From assembly GCA_958296405.1 (NCBI GenBank), contig OY282519.1, forward strand, positions 1,906,132 to 1,970,131: 64,000 nucleotides of DNA. The letters are read 5' to 3'. This DNA comes from an uncultured Pseudomonadales bacterium (GTDB lineage: Bacteria; Pseudomonadota; Gammaproteobacteria; Pseudomonadales; Azotimanducaceae). Shown piece after piece: positions 29,289 to 38,974 of this stretch (positions are counted from its first letter, which is position 1; every line of letters begins with the position of its first letter). A program made the translations under genes and the position numbers. Under the pieces are notes generated by a model that worked only from the letters and a program-made list of their open reading frames with translations, was not told where the DNA came from and searched no databases.

Positions 29289-29663
29289 CTAAGTCGTTAG
29301 TGCCTTCAGTGTCTTGCCAAGTTCCGTGATTGTCCGGCCGTTCAAGAGCCTTTTCACGAAATCGGTATCGGTGCCGCCTATTCGGCCCGACGTGGCTCCG
29401 ACCGCACCTAGCAACTCGAACTCAAACGTTGCGTCATTGGAGAGAGCATTGCCGTCTATCGACCTTGTTGTGCGTTCTGGGCAACCATCCCCCGAGGCAC
29501 GGGATGCGCCAAGGGCGTCGAGGTCGACCGTGCTTCCCCAACTGCGCCGTTCGCGGGCGGAGTGGCTGTCCGGCCACGTCTTGAAACGGGCATGACTGCC
29601 CGCATCAGCGAACGTGGGCCGGGCTGAGACACACGCGCAGCCGTTCGATGACCTCCTCGACGG
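29289..29663 (-). pseudogene. Start-less C-terminal fragment of an unknown gene
   Basis: An open frame of 125 codons lacks a usable start and ends in TAG at 29289-29291. Its second half reads like a real protein (GNALSNDATFEFELLGAVG, then TDTDFVKRLLNGRTITELGK). It lies directly upstream of, and in the same direction as, the 282-residue gene. It is most simply the 3' remnant of a truncated gene. A 32-codon ORF in another frame (about 29605-29704, ending VIERLRVCLSPAHVR) overlaps its upstream edge and may also be residual coding sequence. Confidence 0.3.
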
Positions 29664-29959
29664 TCAAAGGCGTTGGAGGTTCGGTTGGCCCATGGCTCGG
29701 CATTGTCACCGAGCGAAAGAGCCATGCCAAGTGCGATGTGCATGCACCCTAGGGCGATTTCTCCCTCGGGGCGTTGGACTTGGTGCCGCTGGCGGAGGGA
29801 CGGATGCACGGTCGGAGCATGCCCAATCGAGGGTTGTTCGGTTCGGCGTTGGGGACGAGGCCATTCGCCGAGTCGCCTCGTAGTTTATGCTCGCTTGCTC
29901 GTCGCCGAACCCAACACCCATGTCTGAGTTCCCGCAACCGGTCCAGCGCAGGACGTAGC

Positions 29960-32416
29960 GTGGCTTGCATCCACCGCACACCGGCGGCGATTGCGATCTC
30001 GGTAGCCTTCGCTACCTGTGCGCAAGGCGGCACCGCCAGCAGTGCGCCAGCAGCAACGCCGATCGAAGAGATCGTCGTGACCGGTTCGCGCATTCGCCGC
30101 GACGCGGCCCACGCGCACGGCCTGCACCTGAGCCTTCAACCCAAGGACACGGAGCGCAGCGGGCTCACGTCGCTCGGCGACATCATGGCGCGCTTGCCGG
30201 CATCCAGCTCGCCGCTCAACACGCGCTTCAACAGCAGTGGCAACTTCGGCTTCCCCGCGGATGGCGGCGGCGTGGCGGCGGGCACAGCCCAGGTCGATCT
30301 CCGCCATCTGGGCGCCAAGCGCGTCCTCGTGCTGGTGGACGGACTGCGCTGGGTCAATGGCGCATCGGGCAGCGGCGTTTCGGGTGCCGCGGACTTGAAC
30401 ACCATTCCCGCCAGCATCGTCGAACGGGTGGAGGTCTCGCTCGAAGGCGCTTCGGCGATCTACGGCTCGGACGCCATCGCCGGCGTCGTCAACATCTTCA
30501 CCGCGCGAGTCGAAGGCTTCAGTGCCAGCGTCTACAACGGCGGCTATCAGCATGGGGGCGTAACCCGCCACGCCGAACTGGCCCTGGGCCGCAGCGGCGC
30601 CACCTTCGCTTCGTTGCACGCGAACTTCACGGAGCAACGCGGCTTGAGCGCCAACGCGCAAGAGCGCACACGCTGGCCCTTTCCGGGCACGGGCGTTCGG
30701 CACGGCAGCACGTTCACGCCACAAGGTCGGGTGATCTTCACAGACCCCAATACCGGCCAGTTCGTGAACTGCGCGCTGGATACCGGCGTGGTCGGCACGC
30801 CGCGCTACGACGCCGTGGACCCCTGCGGAGCGAACGACGACTACCACCCTTGGAGCAACGCCGACCGCTTCAACCACGCGCCCTACAATCTAGTGGTGAC
30901 GCCGTCCCGCCGCGCGAGCCTGTTCGCTCGCGTGGAGCATGACCTATCGCCACGCTTGCGGTTGTACGGCAGAGCCCTGCTGAACAATCGCCAATCGATC
31001 AACCAAGCGGCCCCGGAACCCCTTTGGGCCGGTTCCATCGCCGAGAGCGGCAGCGTGCTCGACGACATCGTGATCGCCGCGGACAATCCGCACAATCCGT
31101 TCGGTTTCGATCTTGGCAAAGACGCTTGGGCCACCCGGCGGCCCTTGGAGAGTGGCCCGCGCATCTTCAAACAAGACGTCGACACACGCTACGTTGCCCT
31201 TGGCGCGCAAGGCACACGCAGCGTCTTGGAGCGCACGTTCCACTGGGATGCCAACTTCGTCTAGTCGCGCAACGTCGCCAACCAAACCAAGCGCGGTGCG
31301 CACAACGCCCGCAAGATGCTGCAGGCCGCTGGCCCGCCAGCTGCTTGCGCTGCGATTCCGGGCTGCACACCCTTGAACTTGCTCGGTGGCCAAGGCAGCG
31401 GCGACGGCACCATCACGCCGGAGATGTTGGCATGGATCGGCTTTGTGCAACGCGACTACAGCGACCAGACGTTGCGCGATTTCACTTTCAACGTCGCCGG
31501 CGATTTGGCCCACTTGCCAGCAGGGCCGCTTGCCTTTGCCGCCGGCTTCGAGCACCGGGAACAGAATGGCCGATTCACTCCGGACCCAGTGGTGGCGGCA
31601 GGCGACACAGCCGGCAACGCGGCCGAGCCCACCGCTGGTGGCCACCGTTCAAACGAATGGTATGGCGAACTGGAAGTGCCACTATTCGCTGGTTCTGCCA
31701 GCCCATCCAGGTCGGCCGCCCGCATCAACGCCGTCGATCTGGCCATCGCCTTGCGGCACTTTCGCTACGACACGTTCGGGGCCGATGACACCGCTAGAGT
31801 GGGCCTAAGTTGGCGGCCAACGGCCAGCCTGTTGTTCCAAGCCAGCTGGGCGCAGGGTTTCGGGCACCCAACATCGGGGAGCTGTTCGGCGGCAGGACGC
31901 GCTTGGATGCGGTGATTGCCGATCCATGTTCTGATTTCGGCGCTAGCGGCGCCAGCCTTGCCCTGATCGATGCTTGCGTGGCTGCCGGCGTGCCGTCAGA
32001 CGGCAGCTATGCGCAGCTCGGCAGCCAGATCCCGGTGCGCACCGGCGGCAACGATCAACCGCAACCGGAGACCTCCAACAGCCGCACTGGCGCGCTCGCG
32101 TGGCAGCCGCAGGGGCTGTTTGACTGGGCCGCGCTGGAGGACTTCCGCGTCGAGCTCAATTTCCACTCCCACGCAATAGAAGACGCGATCACCGCGTTCG
32201 ATGCCCAAGCGGTGCTGGACGGCTGCTATCGCAACGGCGAGGCCGCCTTTTTGCGCCTTCATCGATCGCAATCCGCAGGGCCACATCCGTGCCAACAACC
32301 TGTTGGACCGCGACCCGCCCGTGAGCATGAGCGCCACGTTGAACGGCTACGATGCTTCCACCTACGACATTCCGGGCGGCCGATTCCTGTACGCGCAACT
32401 CGCCTTCGAGCGCTGA
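29960..32416 (+). pseudogene. TonB-dependent receptor, disrupted by a stop codon and two frameshifts
   Basis: The start is probably GTG at 29960 with AGGA upstream, followed by a signal-like segment (AIAISVAFATCAQGG) and a TonB-box/plug region ([45 protein letters not shown]). The barrel follows to the C-terminal RFLYAQLAFER. The frame has an in-frame TAG at 31262-31264 (expected TGG, giving FVWSRN). A one-base deletion lies near 31861, where GFRAPNIGELFGG resumes in another frame. A one-base insertion in a T run near 32250 returns it to a third frame. Substrate is unknown; receptors of this length import siderophores or oligosaccharides. Either the gene is dead or the indels are sequencing errors; the TAG is harder to explain that way. 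Confidence 0.8.
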
Positions 32417-32536
32417 CTCCGCGCCCAAGGGCTTCCTTGGCGCCGTCCAGAAGGTGATGGTCCCGTTCAAGCCCTTCCGCCGCACCGTGTTGTCCTGCAT
32501 ACTCCACTTCGGCTTGCGCGGGCTACACTCGTAGAA

Positions 32537-32980
32537 ATGCGGCTCACAACCAAGGGCCGGTATGCGGTCACGGCGGTGTTGGACATGGCCTTGCATGGCG
32601 ATGCGGGCCCGGTGCCGCTGGCAGACATTGCCAAGCGGCAGGGCATCTCGCAGCCTTATTTGGAACAACTCTTTGCCAAGCTCAAGCGGCGGGGGTTGGT
32701 GGTGGCGGCGCGCGGGCCGGGCGGTGGCTATCAACTCGGCGCCACCTTGGAGGAGCTGAGCGTTTCAGACATCATCAGCGCCGTGGGCGAGGGCATTGAC
32801 GCGACGCGCTGCGGCGGCGCCGGGGATTGCCACGATGGCGAGGTATGCCTCACCCACGATCTGTGGGCAGACCTGTCGCGGCAGATCGATCTGTTCCTGA
32901 AGCGCATCACCTTCGCATCGTTGGTGGCGCGCGCCGCTCGCCCCCAAGACCATGACGTCATCGACGCGCGCCTGATCTGA
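32537..32980 (+). CDS. iscR: Rrf2-family iron-sulfur regulator IscR
   Basis: 147 residues. It begins [20 protein letters not shown]; the winged helix includes [20 protein letters not shown]. Three cysteines in [13 protein letters not shown] bind the 2Fe-2S cluster. IscR senses cluster status and represses the isc operon when loaded. iscS follows one base after the stop. No clear IscR-binding palindrome could be read in the 120 bp upstream; TACACT just before the gene is a possible -10. Confidence 0.93.
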   Translation: MRLTTKGRYAVTAVLDMALHGDAGPVPLADIAKRQGISQPYLEQLFAKLKRRGLVVAARGPGGGYQLGATLEELSVSDIISAVGEGIDATRCGGAGDCHDGEVCLTHDLWADLSRQIDLFLKRITFASLVARAARPQDHDVIDARLI

Positions 32981-32981
32981 A

Positions 32982-34160
32982 ATGCGCGCCACGACGCCCC
33001 GCGCCAAAGTCCTGTACTTGGATTACTCCGCCACCACGCCGGTGGATGCACGGGTGGCGGAGCGCATGAGCGCCTGCCTGCTCGCCGAGGGCACGTTCGG
33101 CAATCCGGCGTCCCGAAGCCATGTCTATGGCTGGGAGGCCGAAGAGCTGGTGGAACAGGCGCGCTCGCAGGTTGCGGCGCTCATCCATGCAGACCCGCGC
33201 GAGATCGTCTTCACGTCCGGCGCCACCGAGTCCGACAACTTGGCCATCAAGGGCATCGTCGAAGCGGCGGGCGGCCAGCATGTGGTGACCAGCCGTTACG
33301 AGCACAAAGCAGTGTTGGACACCTGCGCTTGGCTCGAAGGCCTTGGGCTGGAAGTCACCTATCTGCCGCCAGACGCAGAGGGTTTGGTGTCCCCGCAAGC
33401 TGTGGCGGGCGCCATCCGCGACGACACGGCCATCGTCTCCGTCATGCACGCCAACAACGAGATTGGAGTGCTGAACGACATCCGTGCCATCGGCGCGGTG
33501 TGCCGGGCGCGCGGCGTGCCCTTCCACACTGACGCAACGCAGAGCGTCGGCAAATTGGACGTCGACGTGCGCCGCGACAACATCGACCTGTTGAGCCTGT
33601 CTGCGCACAAGCTCTACGGCCCCAAGGGCATCGGCGCCCTGTTCGCGCGCCGCGAACCGCCGCTCAAGGTGGCGGCGCAGATGCATGGCGGCGGCCATGA
33701 GCGGGGCATGCGCTCCGGCACCTTGGCCACGCATCAAATCGTGGGCTTGGGCGAGGCGTGCCGCATTTGCGCGGCGGAGATGCAGGTTGAAAGCTGCCGC
33801 ATCCGCGCCCTGCGGGAGCGCCTTTGGGCGCACTTGAAGCAACTGCCCGGCGCCTGCCTGAATGGTTCCGAGGCGCAGCGGCTGCCGGGCAACTTGAACG
33901 TCTCCTTCGCCGATGTGGATGGCGAGACGCTGCTGCTCGCGTTGGACGACATCGCCGTTTCCAGCGGCTCCGCCTGCACGTCCGCCACGGTGGAGCCGTC
34001 GTATGTGCTGCGCGCGCTCGGCGTGCCAGATGCCCTCGCGCACGCCTCCATTCGCTTCAGCATCGGGCGCTCCACGACGTCAGAGGATGTGGACTTCGCC
34101 GCCCAACGGGTTGTCGCGACAGTGGAAAAGCTGCGCGAGGCGCGAGCATCGCGCCTATAA
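32982..34160 (+). CDS. iscS: Cysteine desulfurase IscS
   Basis: 392 residues. A PLP enzyme: the Schiff-base lysine is in [13 protein letters not shown], and the mobile-loop catalytic cysteine is in [17 protein letters not shown]. It supplies sulfur for Fe-S clusters and tRNA thiolation. It begins one base after iscR. Unlike in most gammaproteobacteria, the next gene is ndk and not iscU, so the scaffold and chaperone genes must be elsewhere or replaced by SUF. Confidence 0.95.
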   Translation: MRATTPRAKVLYLDYSATTPVDARVAERMSACLLAEGTFGNPASRSHVYGWEAEELVEQARSQVAALIHADPREIVFTSGATESDNLAIKGIVEAAGGQHVVTSRYEHKAVLDTCAWLEGLGLEVTYLPPDAEGLVSPQAVAGAIRDDTAIVSVMHANNEIGVLNDIRAIGAVCRARGVPFHTDATQSVGKLDVDVRRDNIDLLSLSAHKLYGPKGIGALFARREPPLKVAAQMHGGGHERGMRSGTLATHQIVGLGEACRICAAEMQVESCRIRALRERLWAHLKQLPGACLNGSEAQRLPGNLNVSFADVDGETLLLALDDIAVSSGSACTSATVEPSYVLRALGVPDALAHASIRFSIGRSTTSEDVDFAAQRVVATVEKLREARASRL

Positions 34161-34240
34161 TCCGCACCCGCCCGCGCCCGGTTCGAACCATTCGCGCGGC
34201 GCCGCGACGGCGGCGGCCGCCGTGTCGCTAGGAGCCCCCA

Positions 34241-34669
34241 ATGGCATCGGAACGCACCCTGTCCATCGTTAAGCCAGACGCCGTTGCGCGGAACATCATC
34301 GGCGAGATCTATTCGCGCTTTGAGAAGGCCGGCCTCACCATCATGGCGGCGAAGATGACGCGGTTGTCGCGGGAGGCCGCGGCCGGCTTCTATGCCGAGC
34401 ACGCCGGCAAGCCGTTCTACGACAGCCTGCTGGCCTACATGAGCTCGGGCCCGGTGATGATCCAGGTGCTCGAAGGCAAGAACGCCGTGGAAGTGAATCG
34501 CCGCCTAATGGGGGCCACCAACCCGGCCGAGGCGGCGCCGGGCACCCTGCGGGCAGATTTTGCCGAGTCTGTGGAAGCGAATGCCGTGCATGGGTCAGAT
34601 TCACCGGAGAGCGCTGCTCGCGAAATTGCGTACTTCTTCAACGCGGCGGAAATCCCTCGGCGGGGATGA
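34241..34669 (+). CDS. ndk: Nucleoside diphosphate kinase
   Basis: 142 residues, the standard length. The phosphorylated histidine is in [12 protein letters not shown]; the N-terminus [18 protein letters not shown] is canonical. It balances NTP and dNTP pools by transferring the gamma phosphate of ATP. TAGGAG lies about 8 bases before the ATG. The stop overlaps the rlmN start by 4 bp. Confidence 0.96.
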   Translation: MASERTLSIVKPDAVARNIIGEIYSRFEKAGLTIMAAKMTRLSREAAAGFYAEHAGKPFYDSLLAYMSSGPVMIQVLEGKNAVEVNRRLMGATNPAEAAPGTLRADFAESVEANAVHGSDSPESAAREIAYFFNAAEIPRRG

Positions 34670-35835
34670 GCATGCTCCCTGACAACCTGTTGGGGTTAGA
34701 CCGCGCCGCCTTGGAGCGCTTCTTCGCCGGGATGGGCGAGAAGCCGTTTCGCGCCCGCATCCTGCTGCGGTGGCTGCATCGCCAGGGCGAAGGGGATTTC
34801 GCTCGCATGACGGACCTGTCCCGTGCCTTGCGCGAACGGCTTGGCGCGGTGGCCGAGGCGCGTGCGCCCGAAGTGCTCAGCCGCCATTGCTCGGCGGACG
34901 GCACGGTGAAGTGGGCCATGCAAACTGCTGGCGGCAATGCCGTGGAAACCGTGCTCATCCCAGATGGCGGCCGCAATACCCTGTGCGTTTCGTCGCAGGC
35001 TGGCTGCGCGCTGGACTGCGCCTTTTGCGCCACCGGCAAGCAGGGCTTCGCCGGCAACCTGTCTGCCGCCGAAATCGTCGGCCAAGTGTGGCATGCCACG
35101 CGGGAACTGGCGGCGCGGGGCGAAGGTCAGGCCATCACCAACGTCGTCTTCATGGGCATGGGCGAGCCGCTGCTCAACTTCGACGCGGCCACGATGGCGG
35201 CGAACGTGCTGATCGACGATCTTGCCTACGGCCTCTCCAAGCGGCGCGTCACCATCAGCACGGCGGGCGTGGCGCCGCGCATCCGCGAGTTGGCCGGGCG
35301 AGTGGATTGCTCGCTGGCCGTCAGCTTGCATGCGCCAGACGACGATTTGCGCGATGAGTTGGTGCCGTTGAACCGCCGCTATCCCATCGCGGAACTGCTG
35401 GACGCCTGCAGCGAGTGGCTCGCGCAGGTTGGCCAGCGGCGCGCGGTGACCATGGAGTACGCGCTGTTGCGCGGCGTCAACGACAGCCTCGCCCACGCCC
35501 GCGCGCTGGCCAAGCTGTTGCGCCCCATTCGCTGCAAGATCAACCTCATTCCCTTCAATCCATTTCCAGGCGCTGCCTTCGAGCGGCCGGCCGCCGCAAC
35601 GGTGCAGGCGTTCCATGCGGCCCTGTCGAACACCGGCTACACCGCCACGGTGCGCACCACGCGAGGCGACGACATCGCCGCGGCGTGCGGCCAACTCGTC
35701 GGCGCCGTGACGGACCGCACGCGGCGCAGCGCTCGCCATGCTGAACGCGCGGCAGCCGCAGCCGTGCCAGTCCGCATTGCTGCGGCGCCGACCGTCGACA
35801 GCGGGGCGTGGCCGGCCGTGGAGGCCGTCGGATGA
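34666..35835 (+). CDS. rlmN: Dual-specificity 23S rRNA/tRNA adenine-C2 methyltransferase RlmN
   Basis: 389 residues. A radical SAM enzyme with the cluster motif C-x3-C-x2-C in [14 protein letters not shown], plus [10 protein letters not shown] and the C-terminal cysteine region. It methylates A2503 of 23S rRNA and A37 of some tRNAs. Its start overlaps ndk (ATGA) and its end overlaps rodZ. The last 30 residues are an alanine-rich tail beyond the conserved fold. Confidence 0.95.
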   Translation: MSMLPDNLLGLDRAALERFFAGMGEKPFRARILLRWLHRQGEGDFARMTDLSRALRERLGAVAEARAPEVLSRHCSADGTVKWAMQTAGGNAVETVLIPDGGRNTLCVSSQAGCALDCAFCATGKQGFAGNLSAAEIVGQVWHATRELAARGEGQAITNVVFMGMGEPLLNFDAATMAANVLIDDLAYGLSKRRVTISTAGVAPRIRELAGRVDCSLAVSLHAPDDDLRDELVPLNRRYPIAELLDACSEWLAQVGQRRAVTMEYALLRGVNDSLAHARALAKLLRPIRCKINLIPFNPFPGAAFERPAAATVQAFHAALSNTGYTATVRTTRGDDIAAACGQLVGAVTDRTRRSARHAERAAAAAVPVRIAAAPTVDSGAWPAVEAVG

Positions 35836-36680
35836 ACGCCGCCGCGGCGCAACGGCCCGGCGCGGCGTTGCGCGCGGCGCGGGAAGCGGCTGGCATGTCG
35901 GAGGAACAAGTGGCGGACTCGCTGCGCCTCCCCGTCACCGTGGTGCGCGCCGTGGAGTCGAACGCTTTTCAGGCGCTGCCGGCGCCGGCCTATGCGCGCG
36001 GCTATGTGAGGGCCTACGCGCGGCTCTTGGGCTTGGACGCAGACGCGCTGCTCTGCGGGCAAGACTTGGGCTTGGGCGGCGCGCCGGCGCCGCGGCTCCT
36101 TGCTTCCGACGCCAAGCGAACGTTCAGAGATTTGCTCCACGAGCGCTTGGGCTGGGTGTTTGGCGGGGCAGCGCTGGTGGTTGGCGTGGTGGCCTCGCTG
36201 GTGCTGTGGTGGGCGTGGCTGGCAGACGCCCCTGCGGACGTTGCGGAACCCTCGCCGCCGGCCGCCGCGGCCGCAAGCGAGCCCACGCCGGCGGCCACGG
36301 CTCAAGCACCGCCCATCGCCCCGGCGCCGGCCGCCATTGACGCCAACGATGCAGCGACGCCCGTGACGGGCGATGCGGAGGCGCCAAGTGGCGCCGAGAC
36401 GGATACGGCTTCCTCGTCCGCAGTCATGCCCATGTCGGCGGTGGGCAGCCGGCTTGCGTTCACCTTCACGGAAGATTGCTGGGTGGAAGTCTTCGATCGC
36501 ATGGACCGCGCCATGCACCGGGACCTGAACCGTGCCGGCGGCACGCTCGTGCTGCGTGGCCAAGCACCGTTTCGCGTCAAGCTCGGCAACGCGCCGGGCG
36601 TCACGCTGGAATACGATGGCCATGCGGTGGCGCTTGCCCCCCACACGCGCAATCGCGTTGCCAACCTCGTGCTGGAGTGA
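35832..36680 (+). CDS. rodZ: RodZ-like cytoskeletal/HTH membrane protein
   Basis: 282 residues from the ATG at 35832 overlapping the rlmN stop. An HTH_25 domain at 10-75 (LRAAREAAGMSEEQVADSLR, YARGYVRAYARLLGLD) is followed by one membrane helix (VFGGAALVVGVVASLVLWWAW), a Pro/Ala-rich linker and a C-terminal beta domain of the DUF4115 type (LAFTFTEDCWVEVFDRMDR). RodZ links MreB to the cell-wall elongation machinery. The usual neighbours pilF and ispG are absent on either side. Confidence 0.88.
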   Translation: MNAAAAQRPGAALRAAREAAGMSEEQVADSLRLPVTVVRAVESNAFQALPAPAYARGYVRAYARLLGLDADALLCGQDLGLGGAPAPRLLASDAKRTFRDLLHERLGWVFGGAALVVGVVASLVLWWAWLADAPADVAEPSPPAAAAASEPTPAATAQAPPIAPAPAAIDANDAATPVTGDAEAPSGAETDTASSSAVMPMSAVGSRLAFTFTEDCWVEVFDRMDRAMHRDLNRAGGTLVLRGQAPFRVKLGNAPGVTLEYDGHAVALAPHTRNRVANLVLE

Positions 36681-36685
36681 CGGCG

Positions 36686-38044
36686 GTGGCGTATCGATCC
36701 GTGCGCGGAATGCGAGACTTGGTGGGTGCCGACGCGGCCCTTGCCAGCCATGTCGCGAACACCCTCGTCGCCGTCGCGCAATCGTTCGGCTACGAGGAGA
36801 TCCGGCTGCCGCTGATCGAATCTGCCGAGCTGTTCAGCCGCGGCGTCGGCGAAGCGACGGACATCGTGGAAAAGGAGATGTACACGCTGAGCGACCGGCG
36901 CGGCCGGGAGCTCGCGTTGCGTCCCGAGGGCACGGCGAGTTGCGCCCGGGCGATGATCGAGCACGGCCTGCTGCGCGGCCAACCGCAACGGCTCTGGTAT
37001 GCCGGCCCCATGTTTCGTTACGAGCGCCAGCAGCGTGGACGCTATCGCCAGTTCGAGCAGGTTGGGGTGGAGGCGTTTGGCATCGGCGGCGCCGCGGTGG
37101 AAGCCGAACTGGTGCAGTTGGCCAATGCTGCGTGGCGGGCGCTCGGCATCCACCGCCACGTGTCCTTGGAGATCAACACGCTGGGCTCGGGGGATGCCCG
37201 CGCTGCCTATCGCGCCGCGTTGGTGGCCTACCTCACCCCGCATGCGGACAGCCTCGATGCCGACAGCCGCCGGCGGTTGACGACGAATCCGCTGCGCATC
37301 CTCGACAGCAAGGCAGCGGCCACGCAGCGGGTGCTGGAAGGCGCGCCCCAGCTTGCAGACTTTGTGGACGCCCCAGCGCGCGCCCACTTCGACGCCCTGC
37401 GCGCCTTGCTCGACGATCTGCAGGTGCCGTATCGCGTGAATGCGCGGTTGGTGCGCGGCTTGGATTACTACACGGACACCGTTTTCGAGTGGTCGGCGGG
37501 GGCCATCGGCGCCCAAGACGCGGTATGCGCCGGGGGGCGCTACGATGGCTTGGTGAAGCGATTGGGCGGCGCCGCGACGCCGGCGGCCGGTTTCGCCATC
37601 GGCGTTGATCGGGTGGCGCTGTTGTGCCATGAAGCCGAGGCCGAGCCGGTGGGCCGTCCTATCGATGCATACTGTGCCGTGCTTGAAGAGCGTTGCATGG
37701 CTTGGGCATTGGCGGCCACCCAGCAGTTGCGGGAACTCGTTCCGGGGCTGCGCCTGCGCACGCACACCGGCGGCGGCAAGCCGGCGGCGCAACTGCGTCG
37801 GGCGGACGAGAGCGGCGCCTGCTGGGCGCTCATTGTGGGGGCGCAGGAAGTGGCCGAGAATCGCATTGCGGTGAAGTGGCTGCGCGAGGGCCGTCCACAG
37901 GCGCTCATGCGGGTTGAGGAACTGGCCTTGTTGCTGCGCCCAGGCGCACCGACGCCAGAACGCGCCGACGCTGGTGGGGCGGCAGGGCAAGCCGAGCAGC
38001 CCGCGGATGCCGCGAACGCCGCGAACGCGCTCGCGGGGAATTGA
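36686..38044 (+). CDS. hisS: Histidine-tRNA ligase
   Basis: 452 residues from a GTG at 36686, five bases after rodZ (VAYRSVRGMRDL, the family N-terminus); no ATG fits. A class II synthetase: motif 2 in FRYERQQRGRYRQFEQ, the histidine-binding LVRGLDYYTDTVFEW and GGRYDGLV, then the C-terminal anticodon-binding domain. A short Ala/Asp-rich tail follows the usual end. Confidence 0.95.
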   Translation: MAYRSVRGMRDLVGADAALASHVANTLVAVAQSFGYEEIRLPLIESAELFSRGVGEATDIVEKEMYTLSDRRGRELALRPEGTASCARAMIEHGLLRGQPQRLWYAGPMFRYERQQRGRYRQFEQVGVEAFGIGGAAVEAELVQLANAAWRALGIHRHVSLEINTLGSGDARAAYRAALVAYLTPHADSLDADSRRRLTTNPLRILDSKAAATQRVLEGAPQLADFVDAPARAHFDALRALLDDLQVPYRVNARLVRGLDYYTDTVFEWSAGAIGAQDAVCAGGRYDGLVKRLGGAATPAAGFAIGVDRVALLCHEAEAEPVGRPIDAYCAVLEERCMAWALAATQQLRELVPGLRLRTHTGGGKPAAQLRRADESGACWALIVGAQEVAENRIAVKWLREGRPQALMRVEELALLLRPGAPTPERADAGGAAGQAEQPADAANAANALAGN

Positions 38045-38053
38045 GGAGCCGCC

Positions 38054-38971
38054 ATGTCGGACTTTGCGTCGGATGAAGAACTGGTCGAACGGCTGCGCCG
38101 CTGGTGGTCCGAAAACGGCCTTGCCCTGATCGCCGCGGTGGTGCTGGCTGTGGCTGGCGTGTTGGGTTGGCGCTGGTATCAGGATTGGCGCGCGGAAAGC
38201 GCCGCCGCCGCGGCCGAAGCCTATGCGGCCTACTTGGATGCCCGTGCCGTGGGCGAGAACGCTTCGGGCTTGTTCGACGCGATTGCCACGGAGCACGAAG
38301 GATCGGTCTATCACGTCTTTGCATTGCTCTTTGAAGCCAAGGACGCCCTCGCCGCGGCAGACCACGAAGGCGCCGTCGAACGGCTGACGCAGAGCGTTGC
38401 CGTGGCGGACGAAGCCGTGCTGCGCGATGCAGCGCGTGTGCGCTTGGCGCGGGTGTTCTACCAGCTAGACCGGCCGGAAGATGCGCTCAAAGAGCTCAGC
38501 GCCGTGCAAGGCGCGGGCTATGCGGACGACGTGGCGGAGCTAACCGGCGACATCCACCTGCGCCAAGGTGCGGTCGGCGCTGCGCGAGCCGCCTATCAAT
38601 CCGCGTTCGATGCGGTCGAGGCAGCCCCCCGGCGCGGGTTCTTGGAGATGAAGCTGCGCAGTCTGCCGCCCGCCGTTGCAGACGCACCGAGCGCGGATAC
38701 CCTTGGGGCTGCGGAGGCGGAAACGCGGCCGGCTGACGATGCGCCAGCGGCTGTGCCCGATGCGGGGGCGTCGCCGGCTGACGATGCGCCAGCGGCCTTG
38801 CCTGATGCCGAAGCGCCGCTAGTTGACGATCCGCCGGCAGCCTCGCCGGATGCCGAGGCGCATAGCGAACCGACATCGCCATCCGACGCCCAGCAAACCA
38901 ACAGCGCCGAGGGCGCGGCGATAGACGCAGCAGACAGCTCGGCCGCCGCGCCACTGGACAACGGAGCCTGA
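38054..38971 (+). CDS. yfgM: YfgM-family periplasmic TPR protein with repetitive C-terminal extension
   Basis: 305 residues with GAGGAG upstream of the ATG. An N-terminal membrane helix (LALIAAVVLAVAGVLGWRWY) is followed by TPR-like helices to about residue 205, the normal end of YfgM, an ancillary SecYEG-associated chaperone. The last 90 residues are an acidic Ala/Pro/Asp extension with a roughly 15-residue repeat around PADDAPAALPDAEA in three copies. Core and context (hisS-yfgM-bamB) make the call secure; the extension is unusual. Confidence 0.88.
   Translation: MSDFASDEELVERLRRWWSENGLALIAAVVLAVAGVLGWRWYQDWRAESAAAAAEAYAAYLDARAVGENASGLFDAIATEHEGSVYHVFALLFEAKDALAAADHEGAVERLTQSVAVADEAVLRDAARVRLARVFYQLDRPEDALKELSAVQGAGYADDVAELTGDIHLRQGAVGAARAAYQSAFDAVEAAPRRGFLEMKLRSLPPAVADAPSADTLGAAEAETRPADDAPAAVPDAGASPADDAPAALPDAEAPLVDDPPAASPDAEAHSEPTSPSDAQQTNSAEGAAIDAADSSAAAPLDNGA
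38728..38865 (+). repeat. Degenerate tandem repeat inside yfgM
   Basis: Three consecutive units of about 45 bp encode variants of PADDAPAAVPDAGAS, PADDAPAALPDAEAP and LVDDPPAASPDAEAH. The first two are nearly identical at the DNA level (GCTGACGATGCGCCAGCGG occurs in both). Such in-frame repeats can expand or contract without breaking the gene. Confidence 0.7.
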
Positions 38972-38974
38972 CCC

